A stretch of 64,000 bases of DNA from VXRJ01 sp964636705. GTDB lineage: Bacteria; Acidobacteriota; Vicinamibacteria; Vicinamibacterales; UBA8438. Both the position numbers and the translations under genes were made by a program. Under the pieces are notes generated by a model. That model saw nothing but the letters and a program-made list of their open reading frames with translations. It was not told where the DNA came from and made no database searches. Shown piece by piece: positions 25,378-33,900 of this stretch (positions within the stretch are counted from its first letter, which is position 1; every line of letters begins with the position of its first letter). Location: positions 1 through 64,000 of the forward strand of contig CAZWUJ010000011.1 in NCBI GenBank assembly GCA_964636705.1. Direction: 5' to 3'.

Positions 25378-25420
25378 CACTCTGCTCCCGTCTGCATGCT
25401 CCCCGGCCACGGCGGCCCAC

Positions 25421-26230
25421 TCAGGGCGACCGAAGCTCCCGGAGAAACTCCTTCTCTTCTTCATCCAACGCGGCATCCGCCAGCAGGTCGGGCCGCCGCT
25501 CCAACGTCCGCCTGACCGCCTCCCGCTTGCGCCAGCGACGCACCGACGCGTGGTTTCCGGAAACCAGCACCGCCGGCACGTCGCCGGTGGCCGTGCCATT
25601 GGATTCTGCGCGCGCGCCGTTACCGGCCGCGCTACCGCGGCGGATAACACCCAGTTCGTCCAGTTCCGCCAGACTCGCGGGCCGCGTGTAGTGCGGGTGA
25701 TCCAGGATCCGGCGGACAAACGAGTCGCCCTCGACCGACTCGGAGTTTCCCACCACTCCCGGTACCTGCCGCGCCACCGCCTCGATGACGACGCCCGCTG
25801 GCAATTCGCCACCGCTCAGGACATAGTCGCCAATCGAGAGCTCCTCGGTCGCGACGTGCGTCCGGACACGCTCGTCCACCCCTTCGTAGCGCCCGCAAAG
25901 CAGCACCACACGGTCGAGCCGGCTCAAGCGCATGACCGTATCGTGAGTCAGCGTCGCTCCCTGTGGCGAGAGCAGGATCACCGTCCCGGGTGCGCCCCGG
26001 ACCTCACGAATCGCCGCCAGCGCCCGGATGAACGGCGCCGGCTTCAACACCATCCCCGGCCCTCCGCCGTACGGCGAATCGTCTACCGTCCGGTGGCGAT
26101 CATCGGCAAAGTCGCGGAGATCGTGGACCGCGACGTCCAGCAGTCCGGTGGTGCGCGCGCGCCCGACAACGCCGACCGACACCATCTGCTCCACCAGTTC
26201 CGGGAAGATGGTCACGACATCGAACGTCAT
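25421..26230 (-). CDS. trmD: tRNA (guanine-N1)-methyltransferase
   Basis: TrmD makes m1G37 in tRNAs, preventing frameshifting. MTFDVVTIFPELVEQ opens the SPOUT domain. DDSPYGGGPGMVLKP, LCGRYEGVDERV and IGDYVLSGGELPAGVVIEAV form the trefoil-knot SAM site. The start overlaps the rimM stop by 4 bp. A 269-residue length is normal; a Gly/Ala/Asn insertion near residue 210 (RRGSAAGNGARAESNGTATG) sits in the linker before the C-terminal domain. Confidence 0.95.
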   Translation of the reverse strand: MTFDVVTIFPELVEQMVSVGVVGRARTTGLLDVAVHDLRDFADDRHRTVDDSPYGGGPGMVLKPAPFIRALAAIREVRGAPGTVILLSPQGATLTHDTVMRLSRLDRVVLLCGRYEGVDERVRTHVATEELSIGDYVLSGGELPAGVVIEAVARQVPGVVGNSESVEGDSFVRRILDHPHYTRPASLAELDELGVIRRGSAAGNGARAESNGTATGDVPAVLVSGNHASVRRWRKREAVRRTLERRPDLLADAALDEEEKEFLRELRSP

Positions 26231-26760
26231 CGATTCACCTCGAGCAGGCCCTCTGGCGGATCGATCAGGATGGTCCCCACCGCGGGATCGACCCCGACGC
26301 AGATTTTCTCGACCAGTGGGACGTCGACCTCCAGGCCGTCGACCGTCACGATAAGGCGCCGCGCTCCGGCCGGTCCGGCAATGGCACTGACCAGGCCCAC
26401 CTCGGCACCGCTCACCGTTCGCACCGTGCAACCGATCAGTTCGTGCTCGTACCACGTGCCCTCGGGCAACGGCCGCAGCGACGCTTCGGGAACACGCAAC
26501 TGGGCGCCACGCAACGGCTCCGCATCGCTCAGGGTCCGAATCCCCTCGAATGCCACGACCGGACGGTCCCCGTGGAACCGGAGCTTCGCGATCCGCAGCC
26601 GCCGGAGCGTTGGCATTCCCTCCAGAAACAGTGTGCCGCCCGGTGCGAAACGGTCTTCCGGGAAGTCGGTCTCCGGATTCACCACCACTTCTCCGTGGCG
26701 GCCGTGCGTCCGCGCCACCACACCCACGAGCGCCATGTCGTCCCAGGCGGCCGAGTCCAC
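26227..26760 (-). CDS. rimM: 16S rRNA processing protein RimM
   Basis: A 177-residue 30S maturation factor that binds S19. VGVVARTHGRHGEVVVNPET is the N-terminal RimM barrel and IGCTVRTVSGAEVGLVSAI with DVPLVEKICVGVDP the PRC-barrel half. Ends with a 4-bp overlap to trmD. Confidence 0.93.
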   Translation of the reverse strand: MDSAAWDDMALVGVVARTHGRHGEVVVNPETDFPEDRFAPGGTLFLEGMPTLRRLRIAKLRFHGDRPVVAFEGIRTLSDAEPLRGAQLRVPEASLRPLPEGTWYEHELIGCTVRTVSGAEVGLVSAIAGPAGARRLIVTVDGLEVDVPLVEKICVGVDPAVGTILIDPPEGLLEVNR

Positions 26761-26775
26761 TTCAGGAGCCTCGTA

Positions 26776-27018
26776 TCAGTCGTCCAGAAACTCCACGCTG
26801 GACCGTCGGCCGTCGAGCCTGGCTGCCATGCCGGCGATCGACCGGATCGCGGACGCGGTCCGCCCGCGGCGGCCAATCAGCTTTCCCAGGTCGCCCGGAT
26901 GCGCGGTCAGCTCCAGCACATCCTCGTCGCCTTCCACGTACAGATCGATCGTCACCTCATCGGGATGGTCGACCAGCCGGCGGGCGATGACGTCGACAAC
27001 ATCGCGCGCCCGGCTCAT
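26776..27018 (-). CDS. khpA: KH-domain RNA-binding protein
   Basis: An 80-residue KhpA/YlqC protein: a single KH domain with the GxxG loop in LGKLIGRRGRTASAIRSIAG. KhpA binds RNA with KhpB in Gram-positives and influences division. ATG at 27018 overlaps the rpsP stop by 4 bp, so translation is coupled. Confidence 0.9.
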   Translation of the reverse strand: MSRARDVVDVIARRLVDHPDEVTIDLYVEGDEDVLELTAHPGDLGKLIGRRGRTASAIRSIAGMAARLDGRRSSVEFLDD

Positions 27019-27314
27019 GACACGCCGTCCTTCGCTTCCGCCGAACCGGCCGGTTCGGACGCGCTGGCGGACCGACCTGTCTCCGGATGCCGCGCTAGCA
27101 GCGTGCGGACCGAATCGCTCATCTGGGCGCCCTTGCTGACCCAATGCTCGATTCGTTCGACGTTCGCCCGGAACACCTCCGGCTGCCGCGTCGGGTCGTA
27201 GTGCCCCACCACTTCGAGCGCCCGGCCGTCGCGCGCCACCCGCCTGTCGATCACTACCATCCGGTAGAACGGCTGAGCCTTGGCGCCCTGCCGCCGCAGT
27301 CGAATCATCAACAT
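27015..27314 (-). CDS. rpsP: 30S ribosomal protein S16
   Basis: MLMIRLRRQGAKAQPFYRMV, VVIDRRVARDGRALEVVGHY and DPTRQP are standard S16. At 99 residues it is slightly longer than usual owing to an Ala/Glu-rich tail. It follows ffh by 34 bp. Confidence 0.95.
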   Translation of the reverse strand: MLMIRLRRQGAKAQPFYRMVVIDRRVARDGRALEVVGHYDPTRQPEVFRANVERIEHWVSKGAQMSDSVRTLLARHPETGRSASASEPAGSAEAKDGVS

Positions 27315-27348
27315 CTCGTATTCTCCCCCGCGTGGTCCGGCGCCCGTG

Positions 27349-28683
27349 CTACCACGGAAGCGCCGCCCGTTGCGGACGGCGCTTCCTGCCCCGCCCCATC
27401 GCCGTCGCCGCCTTCAACATCTTCCGCATCTTCGTGAACTGGCGCAGGAGCTGGTTCACTTCCTGCACGCTCGTTCCGCTGCCCCGCGCGATCCGAAGCC
27501 GCCGGCTGCCGTTCATCACCGACGGGTTGCGCCGTTCGTGCGGCGTCATCGAATCGATAATCGCGGTGGTGCGCGCAAGCGCTCCGTTGCCCAGGTCGAC
27601 GCCCGCGGGGACGCCGCCCAGTCCCGGAACCATCCCGAGCAACTGATCGAGCGGGCCCATCCGGCTCACCATGCGGACCTGCTCGCGCAGGTCCTCCAGC
27701 GTGAACTCGTTGCGGCGAACCCGCTCCGCCATCGCCGCCGCATCATCCCGCTGGATCGCCTGTTCCGCCTTCTCGACCAGGCTGAGCACGTCTCCCATGC
27801 CCAGCAGGCGGGAGACCATGCGGTCGGGACGGAACGGTTCGAGATCGTCCAGTGTCTCGCCCGTCGCCGCGAACGCCACCGGCACGTTGACCACCGACAC
27901 GACCGAAAGCGCAGCGCCGCCACGCGCGTCGCCGTCCATCTTGCTGAGGACGATGCCGGTAACCCCCATCCGGTGATGAAACTCGCCCGCACTCTTCACC
28001 GCGTCCTGGCCGGTCATGGCATCCGCCACGAACAGGATGTCGGAGGGAGACACCGCATCCCGGATCCCCGTCAACTCGTCCATCAACGCATCGTCTATGT
28101 GAAGACGCCCGGCCGTATCAATCAGCACCGTGTCGAAACCGAGCCGCTTCGCTTCATCCAGCGCGCCGGCCGCCCGCGCCACGGGATCCCGGTTACCGTC
28201 CGCCTCGTGAACCCGAAGGCTTGCCTGGCCGGCCAGCACCGCGAGCTGTTCGATGGCGGCCGGGCGCCGAACGTCAGTGGAAACGACCAGGGGGTGACGC
28301 TTCTGCTTCGTCAGCCAGCGTCCCAGCTTCGCCGTCGTGGTGGTCTTGCCTGAGCCCTGCAGGCCAACCAGCAACACAACCTGTGGCCGCTTTCCCGCCG
28401 CACTGAGACCGGCCCGAGGCTCTCCGAAGAGTGCGAGCAGCTCGTCCCGAACAATCGCCACAACCTGCTGCGCCGGCGTCAGGCTGTCGAGAACAGCCCG
28501 GTCTATCGCCCGGTCGCGCACCCGGTCGATGAACGCGCGGACCACCTTGAAGTTGACATCCGCCTCCAGCAGCGCAAGGCGGATTTCGCGCAGGGCGCGC
28601 TCCACCGCCTCCGGCGTCAGCCGCACCTCGCGGCGCAGCGATCCGAACACCCCTTCGAACCGTGATCCCAACGCGTTGAACAT
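27349..28683 (-). CDS. ffh: Signal recognition particle GTPase Ffh
   Basis: A 444-residue SRP54: NG GTPase domain with LVGLQGSGKTTTTAKLGRWL (P-loop), DVRRPAAIEQL, DTAGRLHIDDALMDEL and SKMDGDARGGAALSVV, then a Met-rich M domain with RIARGSGTSVQEVNQLLRQF. It binds 4.5S RNA and delivers ribosomes to FtsY, whose gene is at 31.9-32.9 kb. It is the first gene of the ffh-rpsP-khpA-rimM-trmD-rplS-rnhB-thiE unit. Confidence 0.96.
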   Translation of the reverse strand: MFNALGSRFEGVFGSLRREVRLTPEAVERALREIRLALLEADVNFKVVRAFIDRVRDRAIDRAVLDSLTPAQQVVAIVRDELLALFGEPRAGLSAAGKRPQVVLLVGLQGSGKTTTTAKLGRWLTKQKRHPLVVSTDVRRPAAIEQLAVLAGQASLRVHEADGNRDPVARAAGALDEAKRLGFDTVLIDTAGRLHIDDALMDELTGIRDAVSPSDILFVADAMTGQDAVKSAGEFHHRMGVTGIVLSKMDGDARGGAALSVVSVVNVPVAFAATGETLDDLEPFRPDRMVSRLLGMGDVLSLVEKAEQAIQRDDAAAMAERVRRNEFTLEDLREQVRMVSRMGPLDQLLGMVPGLGGVPAGVDLGNGALARTTAIIDSMTPHERRNPSVMNGSRRLRIARGSGTSVQEVNQLLRQFTKMRKMLKAATAMGRGRKRRPQRAALPW

Positions 28684-28820
28684 CAGACCGCCGACTCAGC
28701 GTTCGGCCTCCCATGGCGCGACGACAGACGACCACCCAAACCGATAAGTGTAGAGGCCGCGTGCCCCTCCGTCAAAGCCCTCCGGGAGTCACGCCGGCCC
28801 GATACGCCCGCGCGCTGCTC

Positions 28821-30095
28821 CTACACGGAGCGCAGCCGGTGCCCCAGCTTTTCCTTCTTGGTTCGAAGATATCGCTCCGTGAACTCGGTCGCAGGCACTT
28901 CGAGCCGCACCGACTCGGTGACCGCGAGGCCGTAGCCTTCGAGACCGACGAACTTGCGGGGGTTGTTGGTCAGCAGCCGCATCGTGCGAACGCCCAGGTC
29001 GCCCAGAATCTGGGCGCCGATGCCGTAGTCTCTCTGGTCCGCCTTGAAGCCGAGGTGCTCGTTCGCCTCCACCGTGTCGAGTCCCTGGTCCTGAAGTTCG
29101 TAGGCGCGGATCTTGTTCGCAAGACCGATGCCGCGCCCTTCCTGATTCAGGTAGAGCAGGACGCCCCGCCCTTCCTCGGCGATGCGGCGCATCGCGAGGT
29201 CGAGCTGGTGCCCGCAGTCGCAGCGCGACGACGCGAAGACGTCGCCCGTCAGACACTGCGAATGGACCCGGACCAGCACTTCCTCGCCGTTGCCTATCTC
29301 GCCGCGGACCAAGGCGATGTGGGTCCGGCCATCGATGATGCTGTCGTAGGCCGTGACCGCGAATGGTCCATGGTCGGTCGGCAGCCGCGCCGAGGCGATT
29401 CGCTTCACCAACCGATCGTGGCGCATTCGGTACTTGATCAGGTCGGCAACCGTGATCATCAACAGGTTGTGGCGACGGGCGAAACGGCTCAACTGCGGGA
29501 CACGCGCCATCGTCCCGTCCTCGTTCATGATTTCGCAGATGACGCCGGCCGGGTAGAGCCCGGCCAGGCGCGCGAGGTCGACTGCCGCCTCTGTCTGGCC
29601 GGCCCGGACGAGGACGCCGCCGTCTCTGGCGCGCAGTGGCGAAACATGCCCGGGCTTGGCGAGATCGGACGGTTTCGTCGCCGCATCGATGGCCACCCGA
29701 ATCGTTGCCGCGCGGTCGGCCGCCGAGATGCCCGTCGTGGTGACATCCTTCGCGTCGATGGGGACGGCGAAAGCCGTCTCGAAACGGGAGGTGTTCTCGC
29801 TGACGATCATCGGGATCTCCAGCTCGTCGAGCCGGGCCCCGGTCATCGAGAGGCAGATCAATCCGCGGCCGTAGCGCGCCATGAAATTGATCGTGTCCGG
29901 CGTCACCTTCTCCGCGGCGATTGTCAGATCACCCTCGTTCTCGCGATCCTCGTCGTCGACGACAATGACGATTCGGCCATCGCGGAACGCATCTATCGCC
30001 TCCTCAATCCCTGCGAACGGCCCCCTGCGGCGCGTTGGCGCCCCTTGCCGTGATCCTGTGGATCCGGGTTTCGCCGCTGGAGCGTTCTTTCGCAT
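28821..30095 (-). CDS. ribBA: Bifunctional DHBP synthase / GTP cyclohydrolase II
   Basis: The N-terminal RibB half makes 3,4-dihydroxy-2-butanone 4-phosphate from ribulose 5-phosphate (VVDDEDRENEGDLTIAAEKV; RPGHVSPLR region). The C-terminal RibA half opens GTP, with the zinc cysteines in CLTGDVFASSRCDCGHQ and the YLNQEGRGIGLANKIRAYEL motif. It ends with LEVPATEFTERYLRTKKEKL. Together with ribD and ribE upstream it supplies riboflavin; ribH is separate at 53.9 kb. Confidence 0.95.
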   Translation of the reverse strand: MRKNAPAAKPGSTGSRQGAPTRRRGPFAGIEEAIDAFRDGRIVIVVDDEDRENEGDLTIAAEKVTPDTINFMARYGRGLICLSMTGARLDELEIPMIVSENTSRFETAFAVPIDAKDVTTTGISAADRAATIRVAIDAATKPSDLAKPGHVSPLRARDGGVLVRAGQTEAAVDLARLAGLYPAGVICEIMNEDGTMARVPQLSRFARRHNLLMITVADLIKYRMRHDRLVKRIASARLPTDHGPFAVTAYDSIIDGRTHIALVRGEIGNGEEVLVRVHSQCLTGDVFASSRCDCGHQLDLAMRRIAEEGRGVLLYLNQEGRGIGLANKIRAYELQDQGLDTVEANEHLGFKADQRDYGIGAQILGDLGVRTMRLLTNNPRKFVGLEGYGLAVTESVRLEVPATEFTERYLRTKKEKLGHRLRSV

Positions 30096-30110
30096 CGTGA
30101 CTGGGCCGGC

Positions 30111-30773
30111 TCAGGAACCGCCGCCTCCGCCGGGGACGTGACGGTACGCTTCGACGGCGCGGGCGACGTACTTTCCGATGATATCGCACTCCAGATTGAC
30201 CGCGTCGCCGGCGGCGGCCGCCCGCAGGTTCGTCTCTTCCCAGGTGTAGGGAATGATCTGGACGTCGAACGACCCGGCGTCGAGACTGGCAACGGTCAGG
30301 CTGATGCCATCGACCGCGATCGATCCCTTCGGAACTATCGAGGCGGCCATTGACGGCGGGAACGAAATCGCGATTCGGTGAAAATCCGCTTCTGCGACGA
30401 TCGCCGCGACCCGGCCGACTCCGTCGACGTGGCCCTGAACGAAGTGGCCGCCGAGCCGGCCGTCGGCCCGGAGCGGACGTTCGAGGTTGACCAGCGTGCC
30501 CTCCCCGAGTCCGCCGAGGGTAGTGACGCGCAGGGTTTCGGGCGAGACGTCGGCCTCGAAGCCATCGGCTCCGACGCCGACCGCAGTCAGGCAGACCCCG
30601 TTGACGGCAATGCTGTCGCCTGGCGCCAGCGATGCGATGGCGGTTTCCGGCCCGGCAGCCGTCCCGGCCGAATCGGCGGCCACGCCCGCGAAGACGATGC
30701 GAACGCGCCGGCCCTCGGCGCTCTCGCGCACATCGACGATCCTGCCTACGGCTTCAACCAGTCCGGTGAACAT
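30111..30773 (-). CDS. ribE: Riboflavin synthase alpha chain
   Basis: Two lumazine-binding repeats: MFTGLVEAVGRIVDV with GDSIAVNGVCLTAVGVG in the first, GHVDGVGRVAAI with GSIAVDGISLTVASLD in the second. It dismutates two lumazines to riboflavin. MFTG at 30773 is the normal start. It overlaps the ribD end by about 20 bp and is 15 bp from ribBA. Confidence 0.94.
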   Translation of the reverse strand: MFTGLVEAVGRIVDVRESAEGRRVRIVFAGVAADSAGTAAGPETAIASLAPGDSIAVNGVCLTAVGVGADGFEADVSPETLRVTTLGGLGEGTLVNLERPLRADGRLGGHFVQGHVDGVGRVAAIVAEADFHRIAISFPPSMAASIVPKGSIAVDGISLTVASLDAGSFDVQIIPYTWEETNLRAAAAGDAVNLECDIIGKYVARAVEAYRHVPGGGGGS

Positions 30774-31851
30774 AACCTTCAATCATCAGGTCGGGGCCGC
30801 AGGCACGCATGCGGCGGTGTTCGAGCGCGCCGAACAGTTCGCGCCGGTCCAGCCACGGCACCGCCCGGGCTCCCAGCGTTCTGGGCGCGACAAAAATCTG
30901 CACGTGATCGACAACGCCGCCCCTCCATGCCGCTTCGTGCAGGCGCCGCCCCCCCTCCAGCACCAGGGTCGTGATCTCCCGACGCGCAAGCTGCGTCAGT
31001 CCCTCACGCATCGTCCGTCCGTCAGGGACGATCTCGACTTCCGCGCCGGCATCGGTCAGTCGTCTTACTCGATCAGGATGCTGCTGGAGCGCCTGCTCCG
31101 CCGTCAAGACGACAACCGGACCTGCCCCCAACGTCCCGAAGAGACTGGCCGACGGCGGCGTGCGCAACCGCCGGTCGAACACGACGCGCGTCAACGGTCG
31201 GTTGCGTGGCGACACGCGCGCCGTCAGGAGCGGATCGTCCACGAGCACCGTCGTCGATCCCACACCGATCGCATCCACCTCCGCGCGAAGCGCGTGCACC
31301 ACCTCGAGCGTGGCGTCCGACGTCAACCCGGTCCGTTCTCCCTCACGCCTGGCGATGCAGCCGTCGCGGCTGATCGCCACCTTCACGGTGACGAACGGCC
31401 GGCTCTGGGTCACCCAGGTGAGGAATGGCCCGTTCTGCCTCGCTGCCTCCCGCGAACAGACGCCCACGTCTACACGGATCCCGGCGCGGCGGAGGTGTGC
31501 AAGGCCTCGGCCATCTACGCGCGGGTTCGGATCGCGCAGCGCCACGACAACCCGCGCAACCTTGGCGTCGACAATGCGATCGACGCAGGGCGGCGTGCGC
31601 CCGCGATGGCTGCACGGCTCCAGCGTGCAGTAGAGGGTTCCACCCCCCGCTGCCTTTCCCGCTGCCGCGAGCGCTCTCACCTCGGCATGATCGCCCCCGG
31701 CGCGCTCATGAAAGCCGGCCCCGGCGATCGACCCGTCGCGACCGATGACGATCGCGCCAACCATCGGGTTGGGACTGGTAAGCCCACGACCCCGCTCGGC
31801 GAGGTCGAGCGCCTGAAGCATCCAGATCTCGTCGGCCGTCGATCCAGTCAT
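30754..31851 (-). CDS. ribD: Riboflavin deaminase/reductase
   Basis: The N-terminal zinc deaminase has HAEVRALAAAG and TLYCTLEPCSHRGRTPPCVD. The C-terminal NADPH reductase has FVTVKVAISRDGCIA and VLEGGRRLHEAAWRGG. The enzyme performs the second and third steps of riboflavin synthesis. It lies 4 bp after ftsY. I saw no FMN riboswitch upstream, which fits its position inside an operon. Confidence 0.94.
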   Translation of the reverse strand: MTGSTADEIWMLQALDLAERGRGLTSPNPMVGAIVIGRDGSIAGAGFHERAGGDHAEVRALAAAGKAAGGGTLYCTLEPCSHRGRTPPCVDRIVDAKVARVVVALRDPNPRVDGRGLAHLRRAGIRVDVGVCSREAARQNGPFLTWVTQSRPFVTVKVAISRDGCIARREGERTGLTSDATLEVVHALRAEVDAIGVGSTTVLVDDPLLTARVSPRNRPLTRVVFDRRLRTPPSASLFGTLGAGPVVVLTAEQALQQHPDRVRRLTDAGAEVEIVPDGRTMREGLTQLARREITTLVLEGGRRLHEAAWRGGVVDHVQIFVAPRTLGARAVPWLDRRELFGALEHRRMRACGPDLMIEGYVHRTG

Positions 31852-31855
31852 GCCC

Positions 31856-32851
31856 TCACCAGGCGCGTTCGAAGAGAGCGTTCACATACTCGTCCGCAGA
31901 GAAGGGAACGAGATCGTCGATTCCTTCGCCGACGCCGACATAGCGGATCGGAAGCCCCAGATCGGCAGCGATCGCAACCGCGACGCCGCCCTTTGCGGTG
32001 CCGTCCAGCTTCGTCAGGACGATACCGTTGACGTCCGCCGACTCCAGGAACGTCCGGGCCTGGGCGACACCGTTCTGGCCGACGGTGGCGTCCAGCACGA
32101 GCAACACCTCGTGCGGCGCGCCGGGCATGGCGCGTCCGGCGACCCTGCGGATCTTGGCAAGCTCGCTCATCAGATCGGCCCGCGTGTGGAGCCGTCCCGC
32201 CGTGTCGACGATGACGACGCCGCGCCCGCGGGCGCGTCCCGCCTGGATCGCGTCGAATACGACCGCCGCCGGATCGGCGTTCGCTCCGGCGCGGACGACA
32301 TCAACCGCTGCCCTCTCGGCCCATGCTGAGACCTGCTCGACCGCTGCGGCCCGAAACGTGTCGGCGGCGCAGATGAGAGGCGACGCGCCCTCGGCGCGGA
32401 AGCGATGGGCCAGCTTACCCACCGTGGTGGTCTTCCCGGTCCCGTTCACGCCGACGACAAGCACGACCCGCGGCCCCCGCGTCGCCGCCTCGGCGTTGCG
32501 CTCCCGACCCTCTTCGTGCGCCGGTCCGCCACCCTCCCGACCACCGTCCGCCCTGGCCAGGATCCGCCGGATCTCGCACTTCACGCGCTCACGTACCTCC
32601 ATGCCGTCATGGACCCCGCCGTCGCCTTCGCGGATCCGTGAAACGACCCGCTCCGCCGCCCGCACGCCGATGTCCGCCTCGATCAGCAACTCCTCCAGTG
32701 TGTCCAGGGTCTCCGCAACCATCCGCGCGGGGCTGCCCGGGACACCGGCGGTTGCGCGGTTCGTCCCCACCAGCGCTTCGAAACGCGACGCCCACGCCGA
32801 CGCCGTCCTGCGCAGACCGGCCCGCAAGCGAGCCAGGGGGCTGGCCGTCAC
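31856..32851 (-). CDS. ftsY: SRP receptor FtsY
   Basis: A 331-residue GTPase docking Ffh to the membrane. VVGVNGTGKTTTVGKLAHRF, DTAGRLHTRADLMSEL and LTKLDGTAKGGVAVAI are the GTPase motifs. An Arg/Glu/Gly-rich loop of about 35 residues before the NG core (EGGGPAHEEGRERNAEAATR) is unusual in position but low-complexity. The acidic A domain is essentially missing, as in many compact FtsY proteins. Confidence 0.94.
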   Translation of the reverse strand: MTASPLARLRAGLRRTASAWASRFEALVGTNRATAGVPGSPARMVAETLDTLEELLIEADIGVRAAERVVSRIREGDGGVHDGMEVRERVKCEIRRILARADGGREGGGPAHEEGRERNAEAATRGPRVVLVVGVNGTGKTTTVGKLAHRFRAEGASPLICAADTFRAAAVEQVSAWAERAAVDVVRAGANADPAAVVFDAIQAGRARGRGVVIVDTAGRLHTRADLMSELAKIRRVAGRAMPGAPHEVLLVLDATVGQNGVAQARTFLESADVNGIVLTKLDGTAKGGVAVAIAADLGLPIRYVGVGEGIDDLVPFSADEYVNALFERAW

Positions 32852-33873
32852 GCGTCCAGCTCCGTCCGCTGCCGCCGCAACATCAGCTCCTCCACCGCCT
32901 CGCGCGGCGTGCGGCGACCCGCCAGGACGTCTGCCATCTGCGCCGTGATGGGCATCTCCACCCCTTCGCGCCGGCCCAGGTCCAACGCGACACCCGTTGT
33001 CCGGATGCCTTCCGCCACCATCTGCATCCCGGCCAACAGCGTCTCCAGGGTCCGGCCCTTGCCCAGTTCGATGCCCACGCGCCGATTCCTGCTCAACCCA
33101 CCCGTGCAGGTGAGCACGAGGTCGCCCAGTCCGCTCAATCCGGCAAGCGTCTCGCGACGCCCCCCTAACGCGCAGGCGAGCCGCGAGATCTCGGCGAGGC
33201 CACGTGTCACGAGGGCGGAGCGCGCGTTGTGGCCCAGACCGAGCGACTCCACCGCACCCGCCGCAATCGCAATCACGTTCTTCATCGCGCCGCCAATCTC
33301 GACGCCAATGACATCATCGCTCGCGTAGAGGCGGAATGACTCGGATCGAAAGTCGTGCTGCACGGCGGACACCGCCTCCGGCGAGCGGCCCGCCACGGCC
33401 ACCGCAGTCGGCGCCCCGCGCGCCACTTCGGCGGCGAAGCTCGGCCCGGAGAGAACCGTCACGGCCGGCGTCCGGCCGTCGCCGCAAACCTCGGCCGCGA
33501 CTACCTGCGACATCCGGAGCAGCGTGCCATCCTCGATGCCCTTCGCGGCGCTGATCAGTATCGCCTTCGGATGGACGGCCGGCGCGGCGCGGCGGACCAC
33601 GGCCCGGACGCCATGCGACGGCGCGGCGACGACGACGTATGCCGCGCCCGCCACCGCCAAATCGATTGCAGCGGTTGGTTCAACCGCAACCGGCAATTCA
33701 ACGTCGGCGAGGTAGACCGGATTGGCGCGGCTGGCCTGCATCCGCTCTATGAGGACCGGATCGCGACCCCAAAGGCGAACCTCGCGACCCGCACGGGCAA
33801 GGTGAACGGCCAGTGCGGTTCCCCAGCCGCCGGAGCCCAGCACCGCCACCGGTCCGCTACGCATCTCGCCCAT
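32848..33873 (-). CDS. gpsA: Glycerol-3-phosphate dehydrogenase [NAD(P)+]
   Basis: Makes sn-glycerol 3-phosphate for phospholipids. VLGSGGWGTALAVHLARAGR is the NAD-binding loop; AKGIEDGT, LSGPSFAAEVARGAPTAVAV and IGGAMKNVIAIAAGAVESLG surround the active site (Lys in GGAMKN). Its end overlaps ftsY by 4 bp; near neighbour pgpA also serves phospholipid synthesis. Confidence 0.95.
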   Translation of the reverse strand: MGEMRSGPVAVLGSGGWGTALAVHLARAGREVRLWGRDPVLIERMQASRANPVYLADVELPVAVEPTAAIDLAVAGAAYVVVAAPSHGVRAVVRRAAPAVHPKAILISAAKGIEDGTLLRMSQVVAAEVCGDGRTPAVTVLSGPSFAAEVARGAPTAVAVAGRSPEAVSAVQHDFRSESFRLYASDDVIGVEIGGAMKNVIAIAAGAVESLGLGHNARSALVTRGLAEISRLACALGGRRETLAGLSGLGDLVLTCTGGLSRNRRVGIELGKGRTLETLLAGMQMVAEGIRTTGVALDLGRREGVEMPITAQMADVLAGRRTPREAVEELMLRRQRTELDA

Positions 33874-33900
33874 ACCGTGCGGAGTATGACCGATTCGCCC

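Noticed and set aside
25550..27139. Plus-strand open frame of about 530 codons opposite trmD-rimM-rpsP
   Set aside because: Antisense shadow; spans several real genes and has no recognisable domain.
31845..31860. FMN riboswitch before ribD
   Set aside because: ribD starts 4 bp after ftsY, leaving no space for a leader; no conserved riboswitch sequence seen.
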